Made by a program: the position numbers and the translations under genes
Notes under the pieces: model-generated
What the model saw: the letters and a program-made list of their open reading frames with translations, nothing else
What the model was told of the DNA's origin: nothing
Databases searched by the model: none
Shown here: piece by piece, positions 50,441-58,630 of the stretch
Position numbering within the stretch: the first letter of the stretch is position 1
How the letters are laid out: every line of letters begins with the position of its first letter
Assembly (NCBI GenBank): GCA_050633265.1
Contig: JBOEGE010000001.1
Location: 248,001 to 312,000, forward strand
Length of the DNA stretch: 64,000 nucleotides
Source of the DNA: JBLHZY01 sp050633265
GTDB taxonomy: Bacteria; Pseudomonadota; Alphaproteobacteria; Rhodobacterales; Rhodobacteraceae
Reading direction: 5' to 3'

Positions 50441-51652
50441 ATGCGTCTTTTCTCGCCTCAAAACCCGCTCTCAAAGCCCGAATTCATCGCCCTGATGGCC
50501 ACGCATTTCGCTATGGTGGCCTTTTCCGTTGATTCCATGCTGCCCGCCCTGCCAACAATCGCCGCCGAGCTGACGCCGGGCCAACATAATATCGAACAGC
50601 TGATCCTCACCGCTTTTGTGCTTGGACTTGGGCTTGGCACTTTTGTGATCGGGCCAATATCAGATGCTTTGGGGCGCAAACCCACCATCCTGTTTGGCTT
50701 TGCGCTTTATGGGATCGGCGCATTGCTCGCGATGATCGCCCCGAATTTCGAGACCTTGATAGCCGCCCGCCTCCTCCAAGGGCTGGGCGCGGCGGCCCCG
50801 CGCATTGTGGGGCTTGCGGTGATCCGCGATGAATATTCCGGCCGCGCCATGGCCAAAATCACCTCCTTTGTGATGATGATCTTTATCCTCATTCCGGCTG
50901 TTGCCCCGCTACTTGGATCGCTGATCATCCCGGCCTTTGGCTGGCGCGGCATCTTTGGCGCTTTCATCATTTTCGCCGCCCTCAATGCCATCTGGCTGAC
51001 CCTGCGCCAGCCCGAAACCCTGCCGCCAAAGGAGCGCCGCCCGCTCAACCTGCGCCTGTTGATCAGCGGCGTCCTTGAGGTCTGCACCAACAAGCGGGTG
51101 ATGATCTGCACCTTTGCCGCAGCCCTTGGCTTTGGCCAACTTTTCGCAACGATTTCAAGCATTCAGCCGATTTACGATATCACCTTTGATCGCGCAGAAA
51201 GCTTCCCGAAATGGTTTGCACTTACGGCGCTTTTCTCTGGCACAGGCACGATCTTGAATGCCGCGCTGGTGATGCGCCTTGGGATGCGCCGCCTCGTGGT
51301 CTGGACATTTGGCGCCCTGGCGCTCTGCACCATAGCCTATCTGATTTTGCTGCAAACGGCGCTGCTCTCGGGCACGCCCGCCTTTGCGGCCTTCTTTATC
51401 TGGACGGTGCTTTTGCTGTTTTCCAACGGCTTGCTGTTTGGCAATCTCAACGCCCTCGCGCTTGAGCCAATGGGCCATATGGCCGGGCTTGCCGCCTCGA
51501 TCATCGGCGGGCTTTCAACGGTTCTGGCGGTGATGATTGCGGCCCCCATCGGCCTTGCCTTCAACGGGACAGCCACGCCCCTGGCGATTGGTGCTTTGAT
51601 CTGCTCGCTGCTTGGCTATCTGGCCGTGCGCACCCTGATTGAAGAGGCTTAA
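50441..51652 (+). CDS. Bcr/CflA-family multidrug efflux transporter
   Basis: 403 residues, major facilitator superfamily, twelve hydrophobic segments. Bcr/CflA features: SVDSMLPALPTIAAEL near the N-terminus, GPISDALGRKPTILFGF (MFS loop 2-3 motif), ARLLQGLGAAAPRIVGLAVIRD. Proton-coupled export of drugs; substrate unknown. AAAGG lies before the ATG. Convergent with mfd, overlapping its 3' end by 4 nt. Confidence 0.88.
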   Translation: MRLFSPQNPLSKPEFIALMATHFAMVAFSVDSMLPALPTIAAELTPGQHNIEQLILTAFVLGLGLGTFVIGPISDALGRKPTILFGFALYGIGALLAMIAPNFETLIAARLLQGLGAAAPRIVGLAVIRDEYSGRAMAKITSFVMMIFILIPAVAPLLGSLIIPAFGWRGIFGAFIIFAALNAIWLTLRQPETLPPKERRPLNLRLLISGVLEVCTNKRVMICTFAAALGFGQLFATISSIQPIYDITFDRAESFPKWFALTALFSGTGTILNAALVMRLGMRRLVVWTFGALALCTIAYLILLQTALLSGTPAFAAFFIWTVLLLFSNGLLFGNLNALALEPMGHMAGLAASIIGGLSTVLAVMIAAPIGLAFNGTATPLAIGALICSLLGYLAVRTLIEEA

Positions 51653-54600
51653 CCGCGCGAAACCGCCTCGGCAAATTTGGCCAGATCCTTGGCAATCTCA
51701 AAGGCACCTTTGATCTTGTCCGAGGTCTTTTCCCAATCTCGGATCACCACGATCTTGTTGTTTTTAACCTTGGCTTGCCCCTTTTGCGCCTGCACAAATT
51801 GCACAAGCCCGCCCGGATTGGCGAATTTATCATTGTGGAACTGGATCGTCGCGCCGCGCGGCCCGCCATCAAGCTTGGCAATGCCGGCGCGTTTGCACAT
51901 CTCCTTGATCCGCACGATCAACAACAGCGTATTGACCTCCTTGGGCAGCTTGCCAAAGCGATCAATCAGCTCGGCGGCAAAACCCTCAAGCTCGACTTTG
52001 GTTTTCAGCCCGGAAAGGCGGCGATAGAGCCCCAAACGCACATCAAGATCAGGTACATAAGCCTCTGGTATCAATACAGAAACGCCTAAGTTTATCTGCG
52101 GCGCCCAAGCCCCCTGATCCAGATCATCCAAGCCCTCAGCCTCGCCCGATTTGATCTTGGCAATCGCCTCTTCCAGCATGGCTTGATAGAGCTCATACCC
52201 GACTTCGCGCACATGGCCCGATTGCTCTTCACCAACCAGATTGCCCGCGCCGCGAATGTCCAAATCTTGGCTCGCCAGCGTAAAGCCCGCGCCCAATGTA
52301 TCCAGACTGCCCAGAACCCGCAGGCGCTTTTCGGCCGTTGCTGTTAACTTGTGGCGCGGTTTCGTCGTCAGATACGCATAGGCCCGCGCCTTGGAGCGGC
52401 CAACCCGCCCGCGAATTTGATAAAGCTGCGCAAGCCCATACATATCGGCGCGGTGGATGATCATCGTATTGGCGGTCGGAATATCGATGCCGCTCTCGAT
52501 GATTGTCGTGGCCAAAAGCACATCAAATTTGCCGTCGTAAAAGGCGTTCATCCGATCATCCAGCTCGCCCGCTGCCATCTGCCCATGGGCGACAACAACG
52601 CTCAGCTCGGGCATTTGATCGCGCAAGAAGTCCTCAATCTCGGGAATGTCGGCAATGCGCGGCACGACGAAAAAGCTCTGCCCGCCGCGATAATGTTCGC
52701 GCAACAAAGCCTCCCGCAGCATCACCGTATCAAACTCGCTGACATAGGTGCGGATCGAGAGGCGATCGACGGGCGGCGTGCCGATAATGCTCAGATCGCG
52801 CACCCCGGTGAGCGACATTTGTAAGGTCCGCGGGATCGGCGTGGCCGAAAGCGTGAGCACGTGAATATCCGAGCGCATCTGCTTGAGTCGCTCTTTGTGA
52901 TTCACTCCAAAGCGTTGTTCTTCATCAACAATCAGCAGCCCAAGGTTCTTGAATTTCACCTGTTTGGCAAGCAAAGCATGGGTGCCCACAACGATATCAA
53001 TCTCGCCGCTGAGCAGCCCTTCGCGGGTCTTGGCCGCATCGCGCGTCCCGACAAAACGCGACAGCGGGCGCACCTTGATCGGAAAGCCGCGAAAGCGCTC
53101 GGCAAAGCTGTTGAAATGCTGGCGCGCAAGCAGGGTCGTTGGCGCGATCATCGCGACCTGCATCCCCCCCATCGCCGCAACAAAGGCCGCGCGCATCGCC
53201 ACTTCGGTTTTGCCAAAGCCAACATCGCCGCAAACAAGCCGATCCATCGGAATGCCCGCCTCAAGATCATCAAGCACATCCTCGATGGCCTTCATCTGAT
53301 CCTCGGTTTCTTGATAGGGGAACCGCGCGCAAAACGCGTCCCACATGCCATCGGGGGGCGAAATAATCGGGGCTTTGCGCAGGTGGCGCTCGGCCGCGAT
53401 GCGAATAAGCCGATCGGCGATCTCGCGGATACGTTCCTTGAGCTTGGCCTTTTTCGCCTGCCATGCGCCGCCGCCAAGGCGATCCAAAAGCCCCTCTTCA
53501 TGGCCAAACCGCGAGAGCAGCTCGATATTTTCGACCGGCAGGTAAAGCCGATCTCCGCCCGCATATTCCAGCAGGATGCATTCATGGCGCGCGCCAATCG
53601 CCTCAACCACCTCAAGCCCGCGATAAACCCCAACCCCATGATCCACATGCACAATCAGATCGCCCGGCGTGAGCGATTGCGCCTCGGTAAGGAAGTTTTC
53701 CGCCCGTTTCTTGCGGCCAGGGCGGCGGATCAGCCGATCCCCAAGCACATCCTGCTCGGAAATCACCGTCAGATCGCGCGCCTCAAACCCATGCTCAAGC
53801 GGCCAGATCGCAAGATACACCCCGCCTTTGCCCTCAGGGATATCGCGCGCATCGGTAATCGCCTTGGCGCCAACAAGCCCCTGATCCTCCAAAAGCGCCT
53901 CAAGCCGTTCGCGCGCCCCCTCGGAATAGGAAGCAACAACCACATGCCCTTCGCGCCGTTTTACTTCAATGTGCTTCTCTAAGGCATCGAAAAGATTGAT
54001 ATCTTCGCGTTGGCGCTCTGGCGAAAAATTGCGCCCGATCCGCCCGCCGCCATCAACAACGCCCGGCCCATTGGCCTGCGCCAACGGATGCATCTGCACG
54101 ACGCGATGCGCAGAAATCGCCCGCTCCCAAGCCGCATCATCCAGATACAAAAGCCCCGGTGGGCATGGCTTATAAACCGTATCAACCCGCCCCTTGGCCC
54201 CCATCGCATGTTTGCGGGTCTCATACTGATCCTTGATCCCATCCCAACGTGAAAGACGCGATGCAGTGCTTTGATCTTCCAGCATAATTGAAGCATTGGG
54301 AAGGTAATCAAACAGGGTTTCGAGCGTCTCGTTAAAAAAGGGCAGCCAATGTTCAATCCCTTGATGTTTGCGCCCCGCCGAGACCGCCTCATAAAGCGGA
54401 TCATCGGTGCCGGCTGCGCCAAATTCGATACGGTAATTCTGGCGAAACCGGGTGATCGCCGCCTCGTCCAAGATCACCTCGGAAACGGGGGCAAGCTCGA
54501 TCTGGCTGAGCTTTTCGGTGGTGCGCTGATTTTCCGGATCAAAGCGGCGCGCCCCATCCAAAACATCGCCAAACAGATCAAGGCGCACCGGCCCGCTTTG

Positions 54601-55110
54601 CCCCGGCGGATAGATATCAATGATCCCGCCGCGCACCGCATAATCGCCCGGCTCAAGCACGGTTGGCGCTTGGGTAAAGCCCATGCGCACCAAAAAGGCG
54701 CGCAACGCCGCCTCGTCAATCCGCTGGCCCACCTGCGCCACAAATGCCGCCTCGCGCAGGATCGCGCGCGCAGGCATGCGCTGGGTCGCGGCATTGAGCG
54801 TTGTTAACAGGATGAATTTGCCCGGCACAGCACCAGTGGCCAAAGCGGCCAGAACCGCCATGCGCGCCGCAGACACATCCGCATTGGGCGAGACCCGATC
54901 ATAGGGCAGGCAATCCCAGCCCGGCAGCGTGATCACCATCGCTTGCGGCGCGAAAAACCGCAATGCCGCCTGCATCATCGCCATGCGTTTGTCATCGCGC
55001 GAAATATGGATGACAGGCCCTTCTGCGCGCGCCAATTCCTCGGCCAAAAGCGCAGCATCAAAGCCCTCTGGCGCCCCGCCGAGCGTGATATGATCGCTAT
55101 TTTTGCCCAT
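51649..55110 (-). CDS. mfd: Transcription-repair coupling factor
   Basis: 1153 residues, full length. Removes stalled RNA polymerase at lesions and recruits UvrA. UvrB-like N-terminal module (about 1-340), RNA-polymerase-interacting domain (about 490-560, LTPGDLIVHVDHGVGVYRGLE), RecG-like helicase with Walker A GDVGFGKTEVAMRAAF, DEEQ box (LLIVDEEQRFGVNHKE) and SATPIPRTLQMSL, translocation-in-repair motif, and C-terminal TRCF domain. Last of a minus-strand pair with the small membrane protein at 55123. Confidence 0.97.
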   Translation of the reverse strand: MGKNSDHITLGGAPEGFDAALLAEELARAEGPVIHISRDDKRMAMMQAALRFFAPQAMVITLPGWDCLPYDRVSPNADVSAARMAVLAALATGAVPGKFILLTTLNAATQRMPARAILREAAFVAQVGQRIDEAALRAFLVRMGFTQAPTVLEPGDYAVRGGIIDIYPPGQSGPVRLDLFGDVLDGARRFDPENQRTTEKLSQIELAPVSEVILDEAAITRFRQNYRIEFGAAGTDDPLYEAVSAGRKHQGIEHWLPFFNETLETLFDYLPNASIMLEDQSTASRLSRWDGIKDQYETRKHAMGAKGRVDTVYKPCPPGLLYLDDAAWERAISAHRVVQMHPLAQANGPGVVDGGGRIGRNFSPERQREDINLFDALEKHIEVKRREGHVVVASYSEGARERLEALLEDQGLVGAKAITDARDIPEGKGGVYLAIWPLEHGFEARDLTVISEQDVLGDRLIRRPGRKKRAENFLTEAQSLTPGDLIVHVDHGVGVYRGLEVVEAIGARHECILLEYAGGDRLYLPVENIELLSRFGHEEGLLDRLGGGAWQAKKAKLKERIREIADRLIRIAAERHLRKAPIISPPDGMWDAFCARFPYQETEDQMKAIEDVLDDLEAGIPMDRLVCGDVGFGKTEVAMRAAFVAAMGGMQVAMIAPTTLLARQHFNSFAERFRGFPIKVRPLSRFVGTRDAAKTREGLLSGEIDIVVGTHALLAKQVKFKNLGLLIVDEEQRFGVNHKERLKQMRSDIHVLTLSATPIPRTLQMSLTGVRDLSIIGTPPVDRLSIRTYVSEFDTVMLREALLREHYRGGQSFFVVPRIADIPEIEDFLRDQMPELSVVVAHGQMAAGELDDRMNAFYDGKFDVLLATTIIESGIDIPTANTMIIHRADMYGLAQLYQIRGRVGRSKARAYAYLTTKPRHKLTATAEKRLRVLGSLDTLGAGFTLASQDLDIRGAGNLVGEEQSGHVREVGYELYQAMLEEAIAKIKSGEAEGLDDLDQGAWAPQINLGVSVLIPEAYVPDLDVRLGLYRRLSGLKTKVELEGFAAELIDRFGKLPKEVNTLLLIVRIKEMCKRAGIAKLDGGPRGATIQFHNDKFANPGGLVQFVQAQKGQAKVKNNKIVVIRDWEKTSDKIKGAFEIAKDLAKFAEAVSRG

Positions 55111-55122
55111 TATACCCGTCGC

Positions 55123-55647
55123 TTAGCCAAAAGGCCCATAGACCAGGTTTTGATACATGCCCCACATCGCCGTGATCAAAATCGAGCACATCCCAACGAT
55201 CTGTGTATAGAGCCGATGGCGGCGCAGCTGGCGATAAAGCGCCTCGCCCTCAAGCTGCGCGCCGGAGATCAGCGCAGAGGTCGAAACCGAGATCACCCCG
55301 ACAATCGACATCGGAAAAGCCAGCAAGAACAGCGCCTGCGCAAACTCGATATCATAGACAAAACCAAGCAGGCCAAGCACCGTTAGAAAGGCGCAGCCAA
55401 AGCCGATCAGCCAAAGCCCCGAGACCTGCGCGATATAGAGGATGCGATTGGTATTGATCCGCACCAAATCCGCCACGTCCTGCGCCACCTGCCCGCCGTT
55501 GCGCTTGGCCCGCAGCACCAAATCAAACGGCACCCCAAGCACAAAATGCGAAGCCGTCGACCAGATAACCGCCAAGGCAATCCAATACCAAAGATTGGAA
55601 AACGATCGCATATCAATGACTTCAAAGATCGTTTGATAAACGTTCAA
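55123..55647 (-). CDS. Small multi-span membrane protein ('SufBCD component' of Rhodobacterales annotations)
   Basis: About 174 residues with four hydrophobic segments. The opening VYQTIFEVIDMRSFSNLWYWIALAV matches a Rhodobacterales protein that, from memory, is labelled 'component of SufBCD complex'; nothing in the sequence supports an iron-sulfur role, so treat it as unknown. I chose a TTG start at 55647 because AAGGA lies 7 nt upstream and the family sequence starts there. The frame also allows a GTG at 55674 and an ATG at 55611. Divergent from hemB; 12 nt upstream of mfd and probably co-transcribed with it. Confidence 0.7.
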   Translation of the reverse strand: MNVYQTIFEVIDMRSFSNLWYWIALAVIWSTASHFVLGVPFDLVLRAKRNGGQVAQDVADLVRINTNRILYIAQVSGLWLIGFGCAFLTVLGLLGFVYDIEFAQALFLLAFPMSIVGVISVSTSALISGAQLEGEALYRQLRRHRLYTQIVGMCSILITAMWGMYQNLVYGPFG

Positions 55648-55792
55648 GGCTGCATCCTTAGAAAAATCGGCCACTTCAGCAGGCCATCCACCGCATTTGG
55701 CCGCAGGTTACTTCGCGCGCGCGGCGATTCCCACCCTTGAGCGCAAGCAAAATCCATGCGACCCAAGGAGTGTAACAAAGGAAAGACAGATC

Positions 55793-56791
55793 ATGGCCAA
55801 AACGGTTGCTCAATTCCCGCTCGCGCGCCTGCGCCGCACCCGCAAATCCGCCGCCCTGCGCGATCTGGTGCGTGAATATGAGCTGAGCGTGAATGATCTG
55901 ATCCTGCCGATGTTTATTCAGGCCGGGCATGATAGCGCCTCCCCGATCCCCTCAATGCCCGGGGTGGAGCGGCTCTCTGTGGATCGGCTGGTGCGGCGCG
56001 CCGTTGAAATCCACGAACTTGGCATCCCGGCCATCTGCCTTTTTCCCTATACCGCCCAAGAACAGCGCACCGAAGATTGCGCCGAGGCTTGGAGCCCAGA
56101 TAACCTTTCCAACACCGCCATTCGCGCGATCAAAGCCGAAGTCCCCGAGCTTGCCATTATGACGGATGTTGCCCTTGATCCCTATAATATCAACGGCCAT
56201 GACGGCTTTGTTGAGAATGGCGAGATCGTTAATGATCGCACGGTTGAGGCACTGGTCAAGATGACCTTGGCCCAAGCCGAAGCGGGCGCAGATATCATCG
56301 GCCCCTCGGATATGATGGATGGGCGCATCGGCGCAATGCGGCGCGCATTAGAGGCTGACGGGCATCAAAACGTCTCGATCATGAGCTATTCCGCCAAATA
56401 CGCGAGCGGCTTTTACGGCCCGTTTCGCGATGCGGTTGGGGCCTCTGGCGCGCTGACCGGCGACAAGAAAACCTATCAAATGGATCCCGGCAATGCCGGC
56501 GAAGCCCTGCGCCTTGTTGAGCGTGATTTGGCTGAGGGCGCGGATATGGTCATGGTCAAACCGGGCATGCCGTATCTGGATATTTGCCGCCAAGTCAAAG
56601 ATACGTTCAACGTGCCGACCTTTGCTTATCAAGTCTCGGGCGAATACGCGATGATCCGGGGCGCGGCGGATCAGGGCTGGATTGATGGCGAAAAGGTGAT
56701 GATGGAAAGCCTGCTCGCCTTTAAACGCGCCGGTTGCAACGGTATCCTGACCTATTTTGCCGCCCAAGCCGCAGCGATTTTGCGCACATAA
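55793..56791 (+). CDS. hemB: Porphobilinogen synthase (delta-aminolevulinate dehydratase)
   Basis: 332 residues. Condenses two 5-aminolevulinate molecules in haem, chlorophyll and B12 synthesis, in the cytoplasm. Active-site lysines in IMSYSAKYASGFYGPFRDA and MVMVKPGMPYLD. The metal-site region reads MTDVALDPYNINGHDG, with Asp instead of the Cys triad of zinc enzymes, so it is the magnesium/metal-independent type. The ATG at 55793 follows AAGGAAAG. It has its own promoter region of about 110 nt. Confidence 0.95.
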   Translation: MAKTVAQFPLARLRRTRKSAALRDLVREYELSVNDLILPMFIQAGHDSASPIPSMPGVERLSVDRLVRRAVEIHELGIPAICLFPYTAQEQRTEDCAEAWSPDNLSNTAIRAIKAEVPELAIMTDVALDPYNINGHDGFVENGEIVNDRTVEALVKMTLAQAEAGADIIGPSDMMDGRIGAMRRALEADGHQNVSIMSYSAKYASGFYGPFRDAVGASGALTGDKKTYQMDPGNAGEALRLVERDLAEGADMVMVKPGMPYLDICRQVKDTFNVPTFAYQVSGEYAMIRGAADQGWIDGEKVMMESLLAFKRAGCNGILTYFAAQAAAILRT

Positions 56792-56940
56792 GCCAGCGGA
56801 TCCCGGCCAAGGGCGGCAATTCCCCGCCGACCAAGCAGAATAACGTGACAGCGCGCCCCCCAGGCCCTATATTTGCCCCAACGATCCGCATCAAAACCGC
56901 GGGCAAGAGGCACCAAGGCAAGAAAGAGGGCAAGCACCCC

Positions 56941-57552
56941 ATGAGCAATCCAAAGACCCCATCCGCGCGCAATTCCCTGCCGCTTTTGCAATCCCCCGCC
57001 ACCCGGCGCCGTTTTATTCTTGGCGCAGGCGCACTGGGGCTGATGGCAACGGCGGGCTGCGATAACGGTTTGCGCGGCAGCGGCGCCAGCACGATTGATG
57101 CGCGCGTCGATGCCACGCTGAATTACCTCTACAGCACCTTCCCCGGCACCAATGAGCTGCGCGACAAATCGGTTGGCGTTTTGGTCATGCCGCTGGTCAC
57201 CAAGGCAGGCTTTGGCTTTGGCGGATCATATGGGCGCGGCGCGCTGCGGGTTGGCCAAAGCACGGTCGATTACTACTCCGCGACCCAAGCCAGCTTTGGC
57301 ATCCAGATCGGCGCGCAGCAATACGCCCATACGCTGTTTTTCATGACCGAAGCCGCCCTTGCTGATTTCCGCAATTCGCCCGGTTGGGCGGCGGGCGCGG
57401 ATGTTGAATATGTCTTTGCCAACCAAGGCGAAAACATCTCGGCCGATACAACAACGACGCTTTCGCCCGTTGTTGGCTTTGTCTTTGGCCAAACCGGATT
57501 GATCGCAGGCGCCACCATTGAAGGCACCAAATATTCGCGTATCATTCCTTAA
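56941..57552 (+). CDS. SYLF/YSC84-domain lipoprotein
   Basis: 203 residues. A twin-arginine-like N-terminus (ATRRRFILGAGALGLMATAGC) ends in a lipobox with Cys near residue 40, followed by a SYLF (Ysc84) domain: LYSTFPGTNELRDKSVGVLVMPLVTKAGFGFGGSYGRGALRV ... FGIQIGAQQYAHTLFFMTE. Such domains bind lipids. Probably membrane-anchored in the periplasm; role unknown. The ATG at 56941 begins the export signal. A bidirectional terminator follows. Confidence 0.85.
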   Translation: MSNPKTPSARNSLPLLQSPATRRRFILGAGALGLMATAGCDNGLRGSGASTIDARVDATLNYLYSTFPGTNELRDKSVGVLVMPLVTKAGFGFGGSYGRGALRVGQSTVDYYSATQASFGIQIGAQQYAHTLFFMTEAALADFRNSPGWAAGADVEYVFANQGENISADTTTTLSPVVGFVFGQTGLIAGATIEGTKYSRIIP

Positions 57553-57570
57553 GCGCACCACCACTCACAA

Positions 57571-57606
57571 AAAAAAGCCCGCCAGAGCGATCTGAGCGGG
57601 CTTTTT
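57571..57606. terminator. Bidirectional intrinsic terminator
   Basis: A-rich run, stem AAGCCCGC ... GCGGGCTT with inner CAGA/TCTG pairs, then a T-run. It ends the SYLF gene on the plus strand and the dehydrogenase gene (stop at 57643) on the minus strand. Confidence 0.92.
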
Positions 57607-57642
57607 CATATTTATTTCAGCGTGATACAAGCCAAAGCTCAC

Positions 57643-58515
57643 CTAGCCCATAGCCGTTAACCGCTTGATCAAACTGGAGGTATCCCACCGCCCGCCGCCA
57701 AGCTTTTGCACATCCTTATAGAACTGATCCACAAGCGCGGTCACGGGCAGGCTCGCGCCATTCTCATCCGCTGTATCCAGACAAATCCCCAAATCCTTGC
57801 GCATCCAATCCACTGCAAAGCCATGGTCAAAATCATCCGCCAGCATGGTTTTGTAGCGGTTGCTCATCTGCCAACTGCCCGCCGCGCCCTGCGAGATCAC
57901 CTCAACAACCGCCTCCCCATCAAGCCCGGCCTTTTGGGCAAAATGCAGCGCCTCGGAAAGCCCCTGCACAAGCCCGGCAATCGCGATCTGGTTGCACATT
58001 TTCGTGAGCTGGCCCGCGCCGCTTTCGCCCATGCGTTTGCAAATCTTCGCATAAGCCCCAATCACCGGCTCGGCCGCGCTATAATCCGCCGCATCCCCGC
58101 CGCACATCACAGAAAGCGCGCCATTCTCTGCGCCCGCCTGCCCGCCAGAGACCGGCGCATCAACAAAACCAAGGCCAAGCGCGCGCGCTGCTTCATTCAT
58201 CTCGCGCGTTACCGCAGCAGAAACCGTGGTGTGATCCACGAAAATCGCGCCCTTCTTCATCGCGCCAAAGGCCCCATCGGGCCCGGTGCAAACGCTGCGC
58301 AGATCCTCATCATTGCCAACACAAGCCATCACAAAATCCGCGCCCAAAGCGGCCGCACTTGGCGTATCCGCCGCCGTGCCGCCATGCGCCGCCACCCAAG
58401 CCGCCGATTTCGCGCCCGTGCGGTTATAAACCACAACCTCATGCCCAGCTTTTGCCAGATGCCCCGCCATCGGATAGCCCATCACTCCGAGCCCTAAAAA
58501 TGCAACACGCGCCAT
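57643..58515 (-). CDS. Beta-hydroxyacid dehydrogenase (3-hydroxyisobutyrate/tartronate-semialdehyde type)
   Basis: 290 residues. N-terminal Rossmann domain (VAFLGLGVMGYPMAGHLAKAGH, then VVVYNRT), signature FVDAPVSGGQAGAENGALSVMCGG, catalytic Lys in GAGQLTKMCNQIAIAGLVQGLSEAL and a helical C-terminal domain. Uses NAD(P)(H) on short beta-hydroxyacids; the substrate cannot be chosen between 3-hydroxyisobutyrate, glycerate/tartronate semialdehyde and succinic-semialdehyde reductase (GHBDH) types. The ATG at 58515 has GAGGGG upstream. Divergent from the penicillin acylase gene. Confidence 0.88.
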   Translation of the reverse strand: MARVAFLGLGVMGYPMAGHLAKAGHEVVVYNRTGAKSAAWVAAHGGTAADTPSAAALGADFVMACVGNDEDLRSVCTGPDGAFGAMKKGAIFVDHTTVSAAVTREMNEAARALGLGFVDAPVSGGQAGAENGALSVMCGGDAADYSAAEPVIGAYAKICKRMGESGAGQLTKMCNQIAIAGLVQGLSEALHFAQKAGLDGEAVVEVISQGAAGSWQMSNRYKTMLADDFDHGFAVDWMRKDLGICLDTADENGASLPVTALVDQFYKDVQKLGGGRWDTSSLIKRLTAMG

Positions 58516-58630
58516 GGCTTTCCCCTCTGTGCAGTTTCGCCTAAACAGTTGCCACACGCTAGCCGCTCACCGGCTGCGCATCAAACGCAAACACGCGCCC
58601 AACCGCCCCGATAAGGATCACGCCCCGATT